A program made the position numbers and the translations under genes. From the NCBI RefSeq assembly GCF_000006445.2, contig NC_006047.2, positions 558,001 to 622,000 on the forward strand: 64,000 nucleotides of DNA, in the 5' to 3' direction. The notes beneath the pieces were generated by a model. It ran no database searches. It saw only the letters and a list, made by a program, of their open reading frames with translations, and was not told where the DNA came from. Origin of the DNA: Debaryomyces hansenii CBS767 (taxonomy: Eukaryota; Ascomycota; Pichiomycetes; Serinales; Debaryomycetaceae). This document shows positions 48,857-58,069 of this stretch, piece after piece (position 1 is the first letter of the stretch; each line of letters begins with the position of its first letter).

Positions 48857-50218
48857 ATGATGTCTTTGAACGCATCAGAAAGCACAGAAAAAGATATTGA
48901 ACGAAAGCAAAATTTGCTAATTACCAAAGGAGAATCGAACCTGAGTATACTTAGACGTTTTGGAGTTGCAATTGACCAGACATTGATCAAAGGATTCACC
49001 CCGGGTTTATTTGTTACTGTTATGGGTCCAGGAGTATCGAGTTGCATTTTATACAATTTTCCATACCCATCAAGATGGCTCGAGATATGTGGGTGCATTA
49101 TGTTTGGGGTTGCCGTGATATTTTTGATTGCAACACTTACCTGCTTTGTTGTATCCCTATGGCGGTATCCGAAAAAATTTGCATCCTATACTAGCGATCC
49201 TAAGACCGCACCTTATATGGGATGCTTGTCAATGGGATACAACACCTTGGTAAACTTTCTTTACTTCTTGACGGAGAACTGGGCCATCGGTATCTTCGTC
49301 TTATGGTGGATATCGGTGATATTGGCATTATATACGGCGTTCATTGTATTCTATAGTTCCTTTCTTGCCAAACAGAAATCGAAGTCTAATTACTTGGACC
49401 CAAAAGATTTACATACAACGTTGTTGTTACCCATGGTCACACTTATCGTGTCTGCATCTTCAGCTAATCTATTTGCTCTTGAATTACCCTCCGTTAACTT
49501 ACAGATCATGACCATGATCATAAGCTATATCATGTGGTCCATTGGCATTATGATGGCAACAATAATCATCTCTGTGCATTATTGGAGGCTATTCGTATTC
49601 AAGATACCTCCCACGAATCTAATCTTCACTACGTTTTTGCCCAGTGGTGTTTGCGGCCAAAGTTCATATTTCATTCTTTTGTTTGGCAATAACATCTATA
49701 AGCTTCTAGTTAAGCACCACGACACCTTATTATCGTCGCATTTTTTGCATATTCCTGGCTACATGGATATTTCATCCGTTAACACGCTAGAGATAAGCAT
49801 TTCCATGGGCCAAGTAGTGTTGATAATCGCCGCTATGGTCGGCCTATTCCTTCTCTCGTTTGGATACTTCTGCACTTACGTCGCTGTGATCTCATGTATT
49901 TCAAAAATACCGCCTTTCACCAATAACTACAATCTTGAGTATGCTTACAATCCATTGAGCCAGAATCCTTTTACGAGAATATTTACAGGCTTTATTGCAT
50001 TCAATAGAACCTACTGGGCAATGACTTTCCCATTAGGCACCATGGCTTTATCCAACCACCAGCTTGCAGAAAATTTTGGTGGCTTAGAAGCATTTCGAGT
50101 TATGGCGACTATATATGATGTAGCATTATTAGTTATCACAGTTGGTTGCATTTGTGGAGTGGTTTATAAAATTATATGCTTTTCGAAATGTGTCTTCAAT
50201 GGTACAGACTATAAATAA
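48857..50218 (+). CDS. SSU1: Sulfite efflux pump SSU1, copy 3
   Basis: A protein of 453 residues from the first of two adjacent ATGs (48857, 48860). Family blocks are conserved: LIKGFTPGLFVTVMGPGVSS, LSMGYNTLVNFLYFLTENWA, FKIPPTNLIFTTFLPSGVCG and TYWAMTFPLGTMALSN. It differs from the other two at several helix positions (GTG to GPG in the first helix; LPMG to LSMG), so transport properties may have diverged. Copy 1 and copy 3 share some residues against copy 2. The frame is intact. Confidence 0.94.
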   Translation: MMSLNASESTEKDIERKQNLLITKGESNLSILRRFGVAIDQTLIKGFTPGLFVTVMGPGVSSCILYNFPYPSRWLEICGCIMFGVAVIFLIATLTCFVVSLWRYPKKFASYTSDPKTAPYMGCLSMGYNTLVNFLYFLTENWAIGIFVLWWISVILALYTAFIVFYSSFLAKQKSKSNYLDPKDLHTTLLLPMVTLIVSASSANLFALELPSVNLQIMTMIISYIMWSIGIMMATIIISVHYWRLFVFKIPPTNLIFTTFLPSGVCGQSSYFILLFGNNIYKLLVKHHDTLLSSHFLHIPGYMDISSVNTLEISISMGQVVLIIAAMVGLFLLSFGYFCTYVAVISCISKIPPFTNNYNLEYAYNPLSQNPFTRIFTGFIAFNRTYWAMTFPLGTMALSNHQLAENFGGLEAFRVMATIYDVALLVITVGCICGVVYKIICFSKCVFNGTDYK

Positions 50219-50381
50219 AGCTAACTCATTCTATGTAATATTTATGTATATAAACTAACCCAATACAATACCTTAAGTATAGTATAGTTGGTATCAATAT
50301 TGAACAACAGAAAACGCGCGATATTCTTGCAAGTATTTCGTTGATATACATTGATTTACATTCTTTCTTATCATTTTAACT

Positions 50382-52223
50382 ATGAATTTATCGATTACGC
50401 TACCGTCTAAGGCTAATCATCTAGAGAAGTATAAAGATCTTAGTAAGTTTTTGTTCCACTTGCATTCATTACCTGTACGAGATATTATATTTTTTGATGA
50501 GTCAATATTAGGGTTCATCATTTTAAAGACCCCCCCAAATACTCAGAGTTATAAACCATCTAAGGTATTCGTCGACATATCAATTTTACTGGCAGATATA
50601 CTTGAATCAAAAGCAGATATCGAAAATGATAAGTTTAATTCCAGTATTATAAATACAACTTTGGGCTCTGATGACATTATCTTTCAAGGTGAGAATAATG
50701 ATGAGCACTATATAATATGGAAGTTTGAGGTGCCTGTAACATATCCAAAAAAGAAAGTTAATAACCCAAACGTACTGTTTTCATGTTTTATAAGTGACAA
50801 AGAAACAAAGGATAGTCCGATCAATGACAGTGGACCCATTGCTGAGAAGAAGTTGGCCGACTATCAACCGAGTTATTCTAGAAATCTTTTATCCGAATTA
50901 AATAACCAAGCGAAGAGTGCTGAATCCAAGTATCTATTGACTATAGAGCCGGATGTGCAAGAAACTCAACCGTCCATAATAATTGACGAAAAGCTGGCAT
51001 CTATTCTAAAAGCTAGCATAACCATACCAGTATCGGTGTCCTTGGTTATTAAACTAAAATCTACAAAGCCTGCCGGAAGAAATAACATCCTATTATCTTC
51101 ATTGAATATAGAACTGTCAGAGGAATTAATCAAGCTTTTGAGCGAACTGAAGGAACATTATTACTTCAATATCTTGAACTTGTCGTTAGACTTTAAAAAC
51201 GGAACCATAGATGACTTAAACTCATTCAAGGATAAATTTCCTATTAATTTTAAGCTAATTGACTCGGTAAGTTTATCTTACAGACTTGTAAATAATGAAT
51301 TCTTGGAAAAAGATTTAAAGCAATTTGATAACACTTCAAATATGAATCAGTTTTCGAAATCGATTAGCATAAGACTTACATTACAAGTTCAAAAATTCAT
51401 TCCAGATCTAAATACATTTGAAGACATAAGTAACGTAATAACTACCAGCTGGTCACCGTTTTTGGATTTCAGTATAATTGCACCCCCAATTAATAATTCG
51501 TTAAAAACCACCACAAACTATTCTCAATTCCAGTCACTGCCTAACTCACAGCCATTCAAGTATAATAACGTCAAAAAAAACAATTTACTAAAACCGAAAG
51601 TTTTATCATCACAAGCATCTATAACTAGTGGAAATCAAATTAATACAGGGTTTTCGAATTTTAATATTAATAGCACCAAAAGGCTTAGCAAGGCCTTGAT
51701 TTCTTCATCATCTTCTTCAGTTACAGTTAACTTAACGACTAGTAATAACTCTACCTTATCTGGATTAAAGTTAACGTTTCAGGGAAAGCTTAATTTAAAA
51801 CTAGGGGAAATCGTGAATTGGAATTTACAAGCGATTAATAATTCACCCAATAAACTAAATTTATCATTAGTTGTCCAAAATCCAATAAATCTAAATTATG
51901 GCCAAAAAAATGCTAATACTTCAAATAATACGTCATCTTCCAATTTGTTGAACTCGACTTCTGACAATAAAGAAATACTAGTATACAATAAAGTTCAACT
52001 CTTTTCGCTATATCATTCGTTGAAATTAAATACCAGCGGAATTATAATTTTAAATAATGACATTAGAATAGGACCTTTAGAACCTAATAGTGTTTTCGAA
52101 ACAAATCTCAATCTTATTGGAATATCTCAAGGTATTTTCAATTTAGATGGTATCAAGATATTTGATACCTCTAGTGGCGATGGTTTGGATTTCGGTAAAT
52201 TGGTGGAGGTTTTTGTTGTCTAA
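50382..52223 (+). CDS. TRS65: TRAPP II subunit TRS65 (KRE11)-like
   Basis: A protein of 613 residues; yeast Trs65 has 560. The N-terminal part (FHLHSLPVRDIIFFDESILG and SKVFVDISILLADILESKAD) and the C-terminal Ig-like region match the family: LGEIVNWNLQAINNSPNKLN, then NDIRIGPLEPNSVFETNLNL and QGIFNLDGIKIFDTSS. The middle is Asn/Ser-rich and low in complexity. Trs65 joins the TRAPP II complex with Trs120 and Trs130 and acts in Ypt31/32 activation and late Golgi traffic; cell wall defects gave the KRE11 name. It is the second TRAPP gene in the window beside BET3. Confidence 0.82.
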   Translation: MNLSITLPSKANHLEKYKDLSKFLFHLHSLPVRDIIFFDESILGFIILKTPPNTQSYKPSKVFVDISILLADILESKADIENDKFNSSIINTTLGSDDIIFQGENNDEHYIIWKFEVPVTYPKKKVNNPNVLFSCFISDKETKDSPINDSGPIAEKKLADYQPSYSRNLLSELNNQAKSAESKYLLTIEPDVQETQPSIIIDEKLASILKASITIPVSVSLVIKLKSTKPAGRNNILLSSLNIELSEELIKLLSELKEHYYFNILNLSLDFKNGTIDDLNSFKDKFPINFKLIDSVSLSYRLVNNEFLEKDLKQFDNTSNMNQFSKSISIRLTLQVQKFIPDLNTFEDISNVITTSWSPFLDFSIIAPPINNSLKTTTNYSQFQSLPNSQPFKYNNVKKNNLLKPKVLSSQASITSGNQINTGFSNFNINSTKRLSKALISSSSSSVTVNLTTSNNSTLSGLKLTFQGKLNLKLGEIVNWNLQAINNSPNKLNLSLVVQNPINLNYGQKNANTSNNTSSSNLLNSTSDNKEILVYNKVQLFSLYHSLKLNTSGIIILNNDIRIGPLEPNSVFETNLNLIGISQGIFNLDGIKIFDTSSGDGLDFGKLVEVFVV

Positions 52224-52280
52224 CTCGGTGCATTTATTACATAAATATATTAAACCTATGGACTTGATTCACAATTCTAT

Positions 52281-53900
52281 TTAATTTAATGGAATTGTTT
52301 TATTAAAAAATTTTATTGGATCTAATTTATCCTTCGATTGTCTATGGTACTCTTTGAAATGTCTCATGTAATTGTTTAATGGCTTAGATGATGCAGTTGT
52401 TTTCGAACACTCTGTTCCAACAATTGCATAACAGCAAGGACATACAACGCCACATCTTTCATGTTCATGGGCTTTCGTTCTTCTTTGGGTATTTGTCTTT
52501 TTAATAATATAGATCCCATAATATATAGGGTTTGGAGTCAAGTAATTATCGGTATATACGCCATGTGTTAAGGCAAGATGCTGTGAATATGTTGAAGTTT
52601 TTAGGTTTTTAAAGTTTATATCTGGACAGTAAGGGCATAATCCACATCTTGTTTCATTAAAGGGTAGACCATTCGTTTCGTCTATCTCGAACCTTACGTA
52701 CTGTGGTTCGTATGGTTTAGAAATATGAAAGTTAGGATTTAGTTCATAACCAACGTTTTTATAGAAATTTAGAATGGAATCAAAATTCTCCCTGACGTAT
52801 CGATTCCTCTTAATGCAACAAATACTGTGTTCTCTATTAACTTTTAGTTCCAATAGTTTACTACTCAATATTTCTTGGAAGTTATATGGTTCTTCGTTTT
52901 TCGCAACATTAATTAATCTATCACTCGTTTCCAAATAGCTCTCAACATCAATACCATCATAGCTAAATTCCCGTTGAGTGCAAAGCCTATTCTTACTTCC
53001 CTTAATAAATCTTGATCTCTTGCTTTTTGAAGTATTCATACATTCATTTTCTGGTAATGCAGGGTTAACATTCGGTTGGGGGCTCGCAGAGAAAGAATTT
53101 GTAATAAAAGAAGGGTTAATAATATTGGGAGATACTATTCCAATATCTAGATTTTGATTACCATATGTATAGCTGGATATATGGCTAACTTCTTCTATTT
53201 TGAAACATGGCTGTGAGAAACTTTGTAATTCAATAGGATTTGCCGATGAAGTAAAGATTTCGTCTTGGCTTCTATTAGTAAATTCAGAATCAAAAATTCT
53301 ATCATGAATCAAACAACTATCAGCTTCACGTTTAATATAAGAGCCATTAGTTTTACTGACCTCATTGCAGTATTCATTTCTTCCAGCAATTATAGATCCA
53401 AGTGGATCATTCGAGGCAGTATATGCATCTAACTCAGATTCTGGGACTAAATTATTATGTCTCTGAAATAATTCCTTAGAGCTCTGTACTTTTTTAGCAA
53501 GTGTGTAAGGCCTTTCGGATCTATGGTTACTATTCTCCCACGTATCAATTCCCCTAATGTCCGATCTTGGTTGATGGTTAAGCCATGCATTGTGATTAGA
53601 AGAGCTATGTGGCCTTTCCCCAACAAAATCTTCAAATAAAAAAGTTGCAAAATCCTGACCTTGTGAATGATACTTGGTTTGTGAGGTATCTATAGTTTTG
53701 AAGCAAGATTCAACTATAGTACCAAACAGATCCTCATTATAACCGGAAAATTCCTCAGTTAGAAAAGATGAGGGTGTAGCCATGGTACTACCATTTAGAA
53801 AGTTGAAATTCATATTAATTAGCAATAATGAATAGAGTGAAAACAATTCGTATAGTATAGAAGAGTTGTATTTATTTGCAATTCTAATGTCAGCTTTCAT
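52281..53900 (-). CDS. Putative DNA-binding regulator with a DUF4451/Wor3-like Cys-rich domain
   Basis: A protein of 539 residues from the first in-frame ATG (53898-53900). A second in-frame ATG at 53811-53813 (MNFNFLNGSTMATPSSFLTE) may be the real start, because a TATA-like element lies only about 25-35 bp upstream of the first. Residues 1-330 are Ser/Asn-rich and disordered. The conserved C-terminal domain has CGLCPYCPDINFKNLKTSTY, SQHLALTHGVYTDNYLTPNP, HERCGVVCPCCYAIVGTEC and NNYMRHFKEYH, giving a set of paired Cys and His ligands. This resembles the zinc-binding domain of Candida Wor3 and its fungal relatives. Name tentative; a DNA-binding role is inferred. Confidence 0.75.
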   Translation of the reverse strand: MKADIRIANKYNSSILYELFSLYSLLLINMNFNFLNGSTMATPSSFLTEEFSGYNEDLFGTIVESCFKTIDTSQTKYHSQGQDFATFLFEDFVGERPHSSSNHNAWLNHQPRSDIRGIDTWENSNHRSERPYTLAKKVQSSKELFQRHNNLVPESELDAYTASNDPLGSIIAGRNEYCNEVSKTNGSYIKREADSCLIHDRIFDSEFTNRSQDEIFTSSANPIELQSFSQPCFKIEEVSHISSYTYGNQNLDIGIVSPNIINPSFITNSFSASPQPNVNPALPENECMNTSKSKRSRFIKGSKNRLCTQREFSYDGIDVESYLETSDRLINVAKNEEPYNFQEILSSKLLELKVNREHSICCIKRNRYVRENFDSILNFYKNVGYELNPNFHISKPYEPQYVRFEIDETNGLPFNETRCGLCPYCPDINFKNLKTSTYSQHLALTHGVYTDNYLTPNPIYYGIYIIKKTNTQRRTKAHEHERCGVVCPCCYAIVGTECSKTTASSKPLNNYMRHFKEYHRQSKDKLDPIKFFNKTIPLN

Positions 53901-54279
53901 TTGTGGATGCAAAAACCATTGCAGCTCTTATTTAAATTAGGAAATTCTCGTGACATTAGCTTTTTACATTTGTTGTAAATATACTCTTGTGTTTACGGTC
54001 TTTAAGGCGTATTACTACTTAATAATAGTTTTAATGGATGTTCACAAATACATATTAGTTTCTATTTCTATTATTTGAATATGCACCTCGTATTTGCAGA
54101 AATAATAAAAAATTGCATAGAAATATAAATAAACATGAGACTCTCAGGATGAGACTCAAAAGTTGATACAATAGATATAGAAGATAGCAAATGAATCACT
54201 TTATATTAATAGAGACCAACTGGTAAATTATACCATATATGGTCAGAATAGTTATGATATGGTAAAAAAAAAATTAAAT
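53901..54279. other. Spacer between the Cys-rich regulator and tRNA-Pro
   Basis: 379 bp of AT-rich DNA carrying the regulator's promoter and the Pol III terminator of the tRNA gene. No coding feature. The 155 bp on the other side (54388-54542) is the GRS1 3' region. Confidence 0.45.
54264..54273 (-). terminator. Pol III terminator of tRNA-Pro
   Basis: Ten consecutive A on the plus strand, read as ten T on the minus strand, starting 6 nt after the tRNA 3' end. Confidence 0.85.
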
Positions 54280-54387
54280 GGGGCGAGCTGGGAATTGAAC
54301 CCAGGGCCTCTCGCATGCTTGTAGAAATCAATTTAGTTTCCTAAATCGTCGCCCAAAGCGAGAATCATACCACTAGACCACACGCCC
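54280..54387 (-). tRNA. tRNA-Pro (TGG) with a 36-nt intron
   Basis: Read on the minus strand: GGGCGTG acceptor, D-arm TCTAGTGGTATGA, anticodon stem CTCGC/GCGAG, loop TTTGGG-T with anticodon TGG, T-arm CTGGGTTCAATTCCCAG and C discriminator. The mature exons (72 nt) look identical to yeast tRNA-Pro(TGG). The intron (54316-54351) lies at the canonical position after base 37 and contains a small hairpin ATTTAG-GAAA-CTAAAT. Confidence 0.96.
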
Positions 54388-54542
54388 AATTTATATAGGT
54401 CTGAGAAAATACAGTTTCACATATAATTGCAATAGAGTTAATTTTATACTTTATTTTCGACCTACATTCAGATTCCTACAATATTTCACAATAAAAAGCA
54501 ACTTCGAGAATATATAATTCTAAATAGAAACTATACGCTTAA

Positions 54543-56510
54543 TTAGGCCTCTGATTGAGAGTCAAATGGAGTAAGCTTAGAAGTACCATCAGTCCAAGAA
54601 ACATTATTGTAGGCAATATCTTTAATAGCTTCGACAATGTCTTCAAGAGAACCTCTAACTTGCTTAGTAGAATCTCTATCTCTTAAAGTAACAGATTCAT
54701 CCTTAACGGAATCAAAATCAATGGTAATACCGAATGGCGTACCTAATTCATCATTTCTAGCATATCTCTTACCAATAGAAGCAGAGGAGTCATCAACCTT
54801 GAATGGTACTTGTTCTTTTCTTAAGAAAGCGGAGATCTTCTTAACAATAGGCTGTAATTCGGCATTAGATGACAATGGGACTAATAAGACTTTAGTTGGA
54901 GCAACTAAAGGTGGAAGAGATAAGACAGTTCTGTCCTTATCTTCTGGTCTTGCCCAGAATTGATGTTCGAAAATAGAGTAAAGAATACGGCCGATACCGA
55001 AAGATGGTTCGATAACATTAGGGGTGAATTCACGAATATGTTCAGTTCTCTTTACCTTCTCAATCTTGACGAATTCAGTATCTAACTCAATGCTGTTTGG
55101 AATCGAGTCAATCTTGAATACAATCTTATTATTTTCATTCAACTCCTTGCATAAATCTTCTAATTCACATTGGGTTCTTGCTAATAACCAGTTTTCAACA
55201 GTTCCAGCATCCTTTCTGAATTTTGGACCGAACTTCTTTTTCGCAATGTTGACCTCATATTTTTCAACGAGGACAGGTTCAGGTAATGGTTGTCTTACAA
55301 CTAATTTTTCATTAGTTCTAGCAGAATGAACACTCAAATCATAAGCAGATCTATCAGCACATCCGACACATTCGATCCAACCATAAGAAGTGTGTAATTC
55401 GGCATCCCAACAATCAGCAGCATAATGGGCCATTTCATTTGACATATGTTGTCTGAACCTTAATCTAGAAGGATCAACACCGATTTTAATTAAGAATGAG
55501 TAAATTCTGGCTAAGAAATAACCTAAGGTTTCATTATCAACCATACCAGAAGAAACAGCTTCGCCAAGAGATTTTTCAGTTAATTCATTAGAACCGGATT
55601 CCTGAACACCCTTAGGTAAAAACTTCAACTTTAAGTCTTTGATTTCATCAAACCTACTGTGGGATTTGTTGTCAGGGTCGACATAGTGTTCAATTTCAGC
55701 CATCAAGAATTCACGAACTCTCAACAAACCTGCTCTAGGAGAAATTTCATTTCTGAAAGACTTACCAATGGAAGCAGAGGCGAATGGCATCTTTTCATTG
55801 TTACAGTCTAATAACTTGGAGAAGTTTAAAAATTGACCTTGAGCTGTTTCTGGTCTCAAAAATCCCTTCAATTGACCAGAAGGACCAATGGCAGTCTCGA
55901 ACATCAAGTTGAATTCAATTGGAAGTTCTAATGGGCCATCAGTAGCCGGGTTATTAATCTTGTACTTGGTCATTAATTCACCTAATTGCGAGCCAGAGTA
56001 ACCATCGATTTGAGCCAAGACATTTTCGTATTCCTTGACGACCTCGTCATCTAACTTGATGCTCTTGATTTCCTTAACCTTCTTCTTTCTCTTCTTTTTA
56101 TCGGCATCTTCTTCTTCACCTTCATTTATAGCCACACCTCTTGCTGCTTTGTCACCCTTTAATCTGGCTTCCAAGACTTCTTCAACCAAGTGGTCTGCTC
56201 TGAAAATTTCACCTGTCTTTAAATCTCTGCACATCCAATCTGCGAATTTATCAACATGTCCAGAAGTCTTCAAAACTTCATGAGGAGTCAACATCGTACA
56301 GTCGACTTCCAACATATCTTCTTCTAAGATGAAGTGCTTTCTCCACGTATCCATAATGTTAGCTTGTAAGGCACATCCTGGAGGACCATAGTCATACAAC
56401 CCTGAAACACCGCCGTATATTTCGAATGCTGGTGCGAAGAAGAATCTTCTCTTCAAGACCTGTTCTAAAGATTCCCTTGAAAATGGAATTGGAGTTCTAC
56501 TTGTTGACAT
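54543..56510 (-). CDS. GRS1: Glycyl-tRNA synthetase GRS1 (cytosolic form from ATG; mitochondrial form probably from upstream GTG at 56549)
   Basis: A protein of 655 residues from the ATG at 56508-56510; yeast Grs1 has 667. Class II motifs are present: RFFFAPAFEIYGGVSGLYDY, GPPGCALQANIMDTWRKHFI, then EISPRAGLLRVREFLMAEIE (motif 2 region) and FGIGRILYSIFEHQFW (motif 3 region), plus the anticodon-binding domain (APTKVLLVPLSSNAEL). A Lys-rich insert (KKKRKKKVKEIKS) near residue 150 is typical of eukaryotic GlyRS. The frame extends upstream without stop to TAA at about 56575, through GTG at 56547-56549. Initiation there adds a 13-residue Arg-rich leader (M/V-LNRNIFRVLRAN) able to target mitochondria. 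In S. cerevisiae, GRS1 is known to make the mitochondrial enzyme from a non-AUG codon. Confidence 0.95.
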   Translation of the reverse strand: MSTSRTPIPFSRESLEQVLKRRFFFAPAFEIYGGVSGLYDYGPPGCALQANIMDTWRKHFILEEDMLEVDCTMLTPHEVLKTSGHVDKFADWMCRDLKTGEIFRADHLVEEVLEARLKGDKAARGVAINEGEEEDADKKKRKKKVKEIKSIKLDDEVVKEYENVLAQIDGYSGSQLGELMTKYKINNPATDGPLELPIEFNLMFETAIGPSGQLKGFLRPETAQGQFLNFSKLLDCNNEKMPFASASIGKSFRNEISPRAGLLRVREFLMAEIEHYVDPDNKSHSRFDEIKDLKLKFLPKGVQESGSNELTEKSLGEAVSSGMVDNETLGYFLARIYSFLIKIGVDPSRLRFRQHMSNEMAHYAADCWDAELHTSYGWIECVGCADRSAYDLSVHSARTNEKLVVRQPLPEPVLVEKYEVNIAKKKFGPKFRKDAGTVENWLLARTQCELEDLCKELNENNKIVFKIDSIPNSIELDTEFVKIEKVKRTEHIREFTPNVIEPSFGIGRILYSIFEHQFWARPEDKDRTVLSLPPLVAPTKVLLVPLSSNAELQPIVKKISAFLRKEQVPFKVDDSSASIGKRYARNDELGTPFGITIDFDSVKDESVTLRDRDSTKQVRGSLEDIVEAIKDIAYNNVSWTDGTSKLTPFDSQSEA

Positions 56511-56549
56511 ATTAGCTCTAAGAACACGAAAAATATTTCTATTCAACAC

Positions 56550-57108
56550 TTTTGAAATCTCAAAGACGTTTATTTAATCGTATATGTATTCGAATACAAT
56601 GAATTCGTCCTTTGACTCATCAATTCTTGTGGATCGTTGGTCAAGAATCATTTGAGTGACAAAAAATCTGAAAAATCATTTCGGTAATTACACATACAAA
56701 TTTATCCAATACTACAGACGTTATCCTACAAGAGGTTGCTTCGAATGGCTAATGGAGTTCGTCTCTCAATTGTGGGATGTATTAAACCGAAACATGCATA
56801 AGGGGTATATTACAAAATAAAGATGACTCAGAGGAGCTATAGGAAGAGGAAAGCCATCAGGTCGCAATACAATTACGAAATCTCTTACATGCCCTATTCA
56901 AGCCCTATTGCAGATCAGCTAGTGCAGGGATATGTGTATGATAATAAAAATATAATAATAATATACAAAAGGCAATATATGTTCATGAATTGGTTTATAG
57001 GAGCAAGATAATAGACTTTAATCAAGTTGGAACCGCTAATATTATGCTTTCAATAGGTAATATTGGTGCTCAATGTTCTTTCCATAATAGATTGTGATAC
57101 AATTAAGT
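56550..57108. other. GRS1 promoter and flanking spacer
   Basis: 559 bp. The part near 56550 is the GRS1 5' leader and promoter. A short plus-strand frame (56823-57011, 62 codons) is basic, unmatched and probably chance. Nothing else supported. Confidence 0.4.
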
Positions 57109-58069
57109 TCAGACGTTAAATTGAAGCAACACTTTACTTTTTTCAAGTTGTGTTGTGGCTGCCGTATGTGACTCGGAGCTCATCTCGTCAAAATCTACCT
57201 CGTTAGAAGTGATATCATCAATTTCGTAATTACTATGGGTGAAGGATTTGTCATTAATCAGATTTTTACTCTTTTGTGTGGCTGGGTCACCTTGTGAATC
57301 ATTATCATGGGTATACTGCCGAAATATGCGTTTAAGAGATATGATGTCGTTCGATATATGCTCTTCACTGCTTGGATATTCCGATAACCCAAAATCAATC
57401 AAGGAAACTATACCAGACTCAGAAACTTGAATATTAGTCTCCGTAACATCATTGTGAGAAATTTCCAACAGATGGATTTCGTCGAGTCTTGATTTAATAA
57501 CATTATACACTTTGTCCCTATTCCATGCTTCGAATGGTAATTCTTTACCTAAATATTCAAAGATATGCATTTGTTGGCCAGAAAGACCATTCCAATACCT
57601 GGAAACTATAAGTTTAGGAAATTTTGATGCAAATGAGAATTCCTAATTCTTTTATTAATTTCAAGTTAATTGAAGAACATATCATAATAACATTTTGTAT
57701 CAGGAATAGTAAAACATGCTAAATCATTCTCTTTCCATAATTGTTTAGAGTAGTGGTACAATTTGACAAACACCGTTGATAGGAGGCTCAGTTCTAAACT
57801 AGAATAAATGTTTGCTGAATCGTAAACTACTCGACAATATGTATTCCCCTGAGTTACATCACAGTTTACTTTCTCGGTGTTTTCTTCCATTTTCGCCATT
57901 TTGAGGTTTGGATACTACCAGAACCTAAATGTCTAGGAAGAACATTCTCAAATGGATCCGACCTATAGGTTTTGTGGGCTATAGTAAGATCTATCTTTAG
58001 TCTCATTTTCGTATTAAGTGTATCAGTTTCAATGCACAACAGTTTCCGGATCACTGATGATATAGTAAT
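57109..58069 (-). pseudogene. Kinase-like relic, broken by stops and frameshifts
   Basis: Three minus-strand open pieces in different frames form one decayed gene. Upstream piece 58069-57866 reads SDPFENVLPRHLGSG and ends at TAA. The middle piece 57899-57666 carries an N-lobe-like stretch FVKLYHYSKQLWKEND and ends at TAA. The last piece opens before 57570: FPKLIVSRYWNGLSGQQMHI precedes the first ATG, and a TAG lies just upstream of that. It contains the catalytic loop SHNDVTETNI and the metal motif SLIDFGLSEY. The DFG and the HxD Asp are intact, unlike in the kinase-like gene at 25.8 kb, but the N-lobe is broken. Same general family as that gene. Confidence 0.65.

Noticed and set aside
56823..57011. 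Plus-strand 62-codon frame between GRS1 and the kinase relic
   Set aside because: Basic, unmatched product with low-complexity Asn/Ile codons; no promoter evidence.
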